NCBI GenBank assembly: GCA_934133015.1
Contig: CAKPAQ010000075.1
Span: 1 to 5,068, forward strand
Direction: 5' to 3'
Origin: an uncultured Bacilli bacterium
GTDB taxonomy: Bacteria > Bacillota_I > Bacilli_A > RF39 > UBA660
Length of the DNA stretch: 5,068 nucleotides
In this document: in pieces, positions 4,997-5,068 of the stretch
How positions within the stretch are numbered: the first letter of the stretch is position 1
Layout: every line of letters starts with the position of its first letter
Translations under genes and position numbers: made by a program
The notes under the pieces: generated by a model
Database searches by the model: none
The model's input: the letters and a program-made list of their open reading frames with translations, nothing else
What the model was told of the DNA's origin: nothing

Positions 4997-5068
4997 TTAA
5001 CTAATTACAAATGGGTCTAGGCTTGTTCCTTCTCCTACTGTTAGCGCGTCAGTTTTTAAATTTATTAC
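4997..5068 (-). CDS. C-terminal end of a probable surface or exported protein (partial)
   Basis: On the minus strand the frame is open from the right window edge to a TAA at 4999-4997, giving the last 23 residues of a protein that starts outside the window. It contains VINLKTDAL and ends GEGTSLDPFVIS. Firmicute surface or secreted proteins often end in a similar VINLK...GTG...(D/N)PY(V/I)I pattern, which supports a real coding end. The function of the whole protein cannot be told. The next gene starts 28 bases downstream with no terminator between, so the two may share a transcript. Confidence 0.6.
   Translation of the reverse strand, partial: VINLKTDALTVGEGTSLDPFVIS

Overview
The window is very AT-rich (about 30% GC by eye), with strong GGAGGTGAT-type ribosome binding sites, U-tailed hairpin terminators, a Gram-positive lipoprotein, a DUF378 membrane protein and a cdaA-cdaR pair. 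This points to a low-GC Firmicute (Bacilli-like; an Erysipelotrichia- or RF39-type gut lineage would fit, but that is inference). Every recognisable Trp residue is encoded by TGG, and no gene needs TGA read as Trp, so the standard bacterial code fits. All complete genes here end in TAA or TAG.

Layout. Positions 1-75 carry a tRNA-Ile(GAT) on the minus strand with its own promoter. Next come two separately transcribed minus-strand genes. The first encodes a membrane-anchored, thioredoxin-fold-like protein with no cysteines (231-755). The second encodes a lipoprotein with a LolA/YdcC-like domain, a Thr/Asn/Pro linker and a DUF4367-like domain (850-1908). A short intergenic region with a 16-bp perfect palindrome separates the lipoprotein gene from the only plus-strand gene, a 64-aa DUF378 protein (2023-2217). 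That gene converges with the cda module on a shared two-way terminator (2229-2262).

The right half holds the best-understood part. cdaA (3588-4412) encodes the membrane-bound c-di-AMP synthase. Overlapping it downstream is cdaR (2261-3604), encoding the YbbR-domain regulator. The usual third partner, glmM, does not follow cdaR in this window. Upstream of cdaA is a small gene of unknown function, encoding one membrane helix and a long, probably disordered tail (4483-4968). It is separated from cdaA by a terminator that runs directly into the cdaA promoter. At the right edge is the last 23 codons of a minus-strand gene whose C-terminus resembles the tail of repeat-type surface proteins (4997-5068).

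No mobile element, CRISPR array, riboswitch or clearly new multi-gene system is visible. The points most worth following up are the unknown gene next to cdaA, the Ala-to-Gly change in the CdaA DGA motif, the fused terminator/promoter ahead of cdaA, the palindrome at 1957-1972, and the cysteine-free thioredoxin-like protein.
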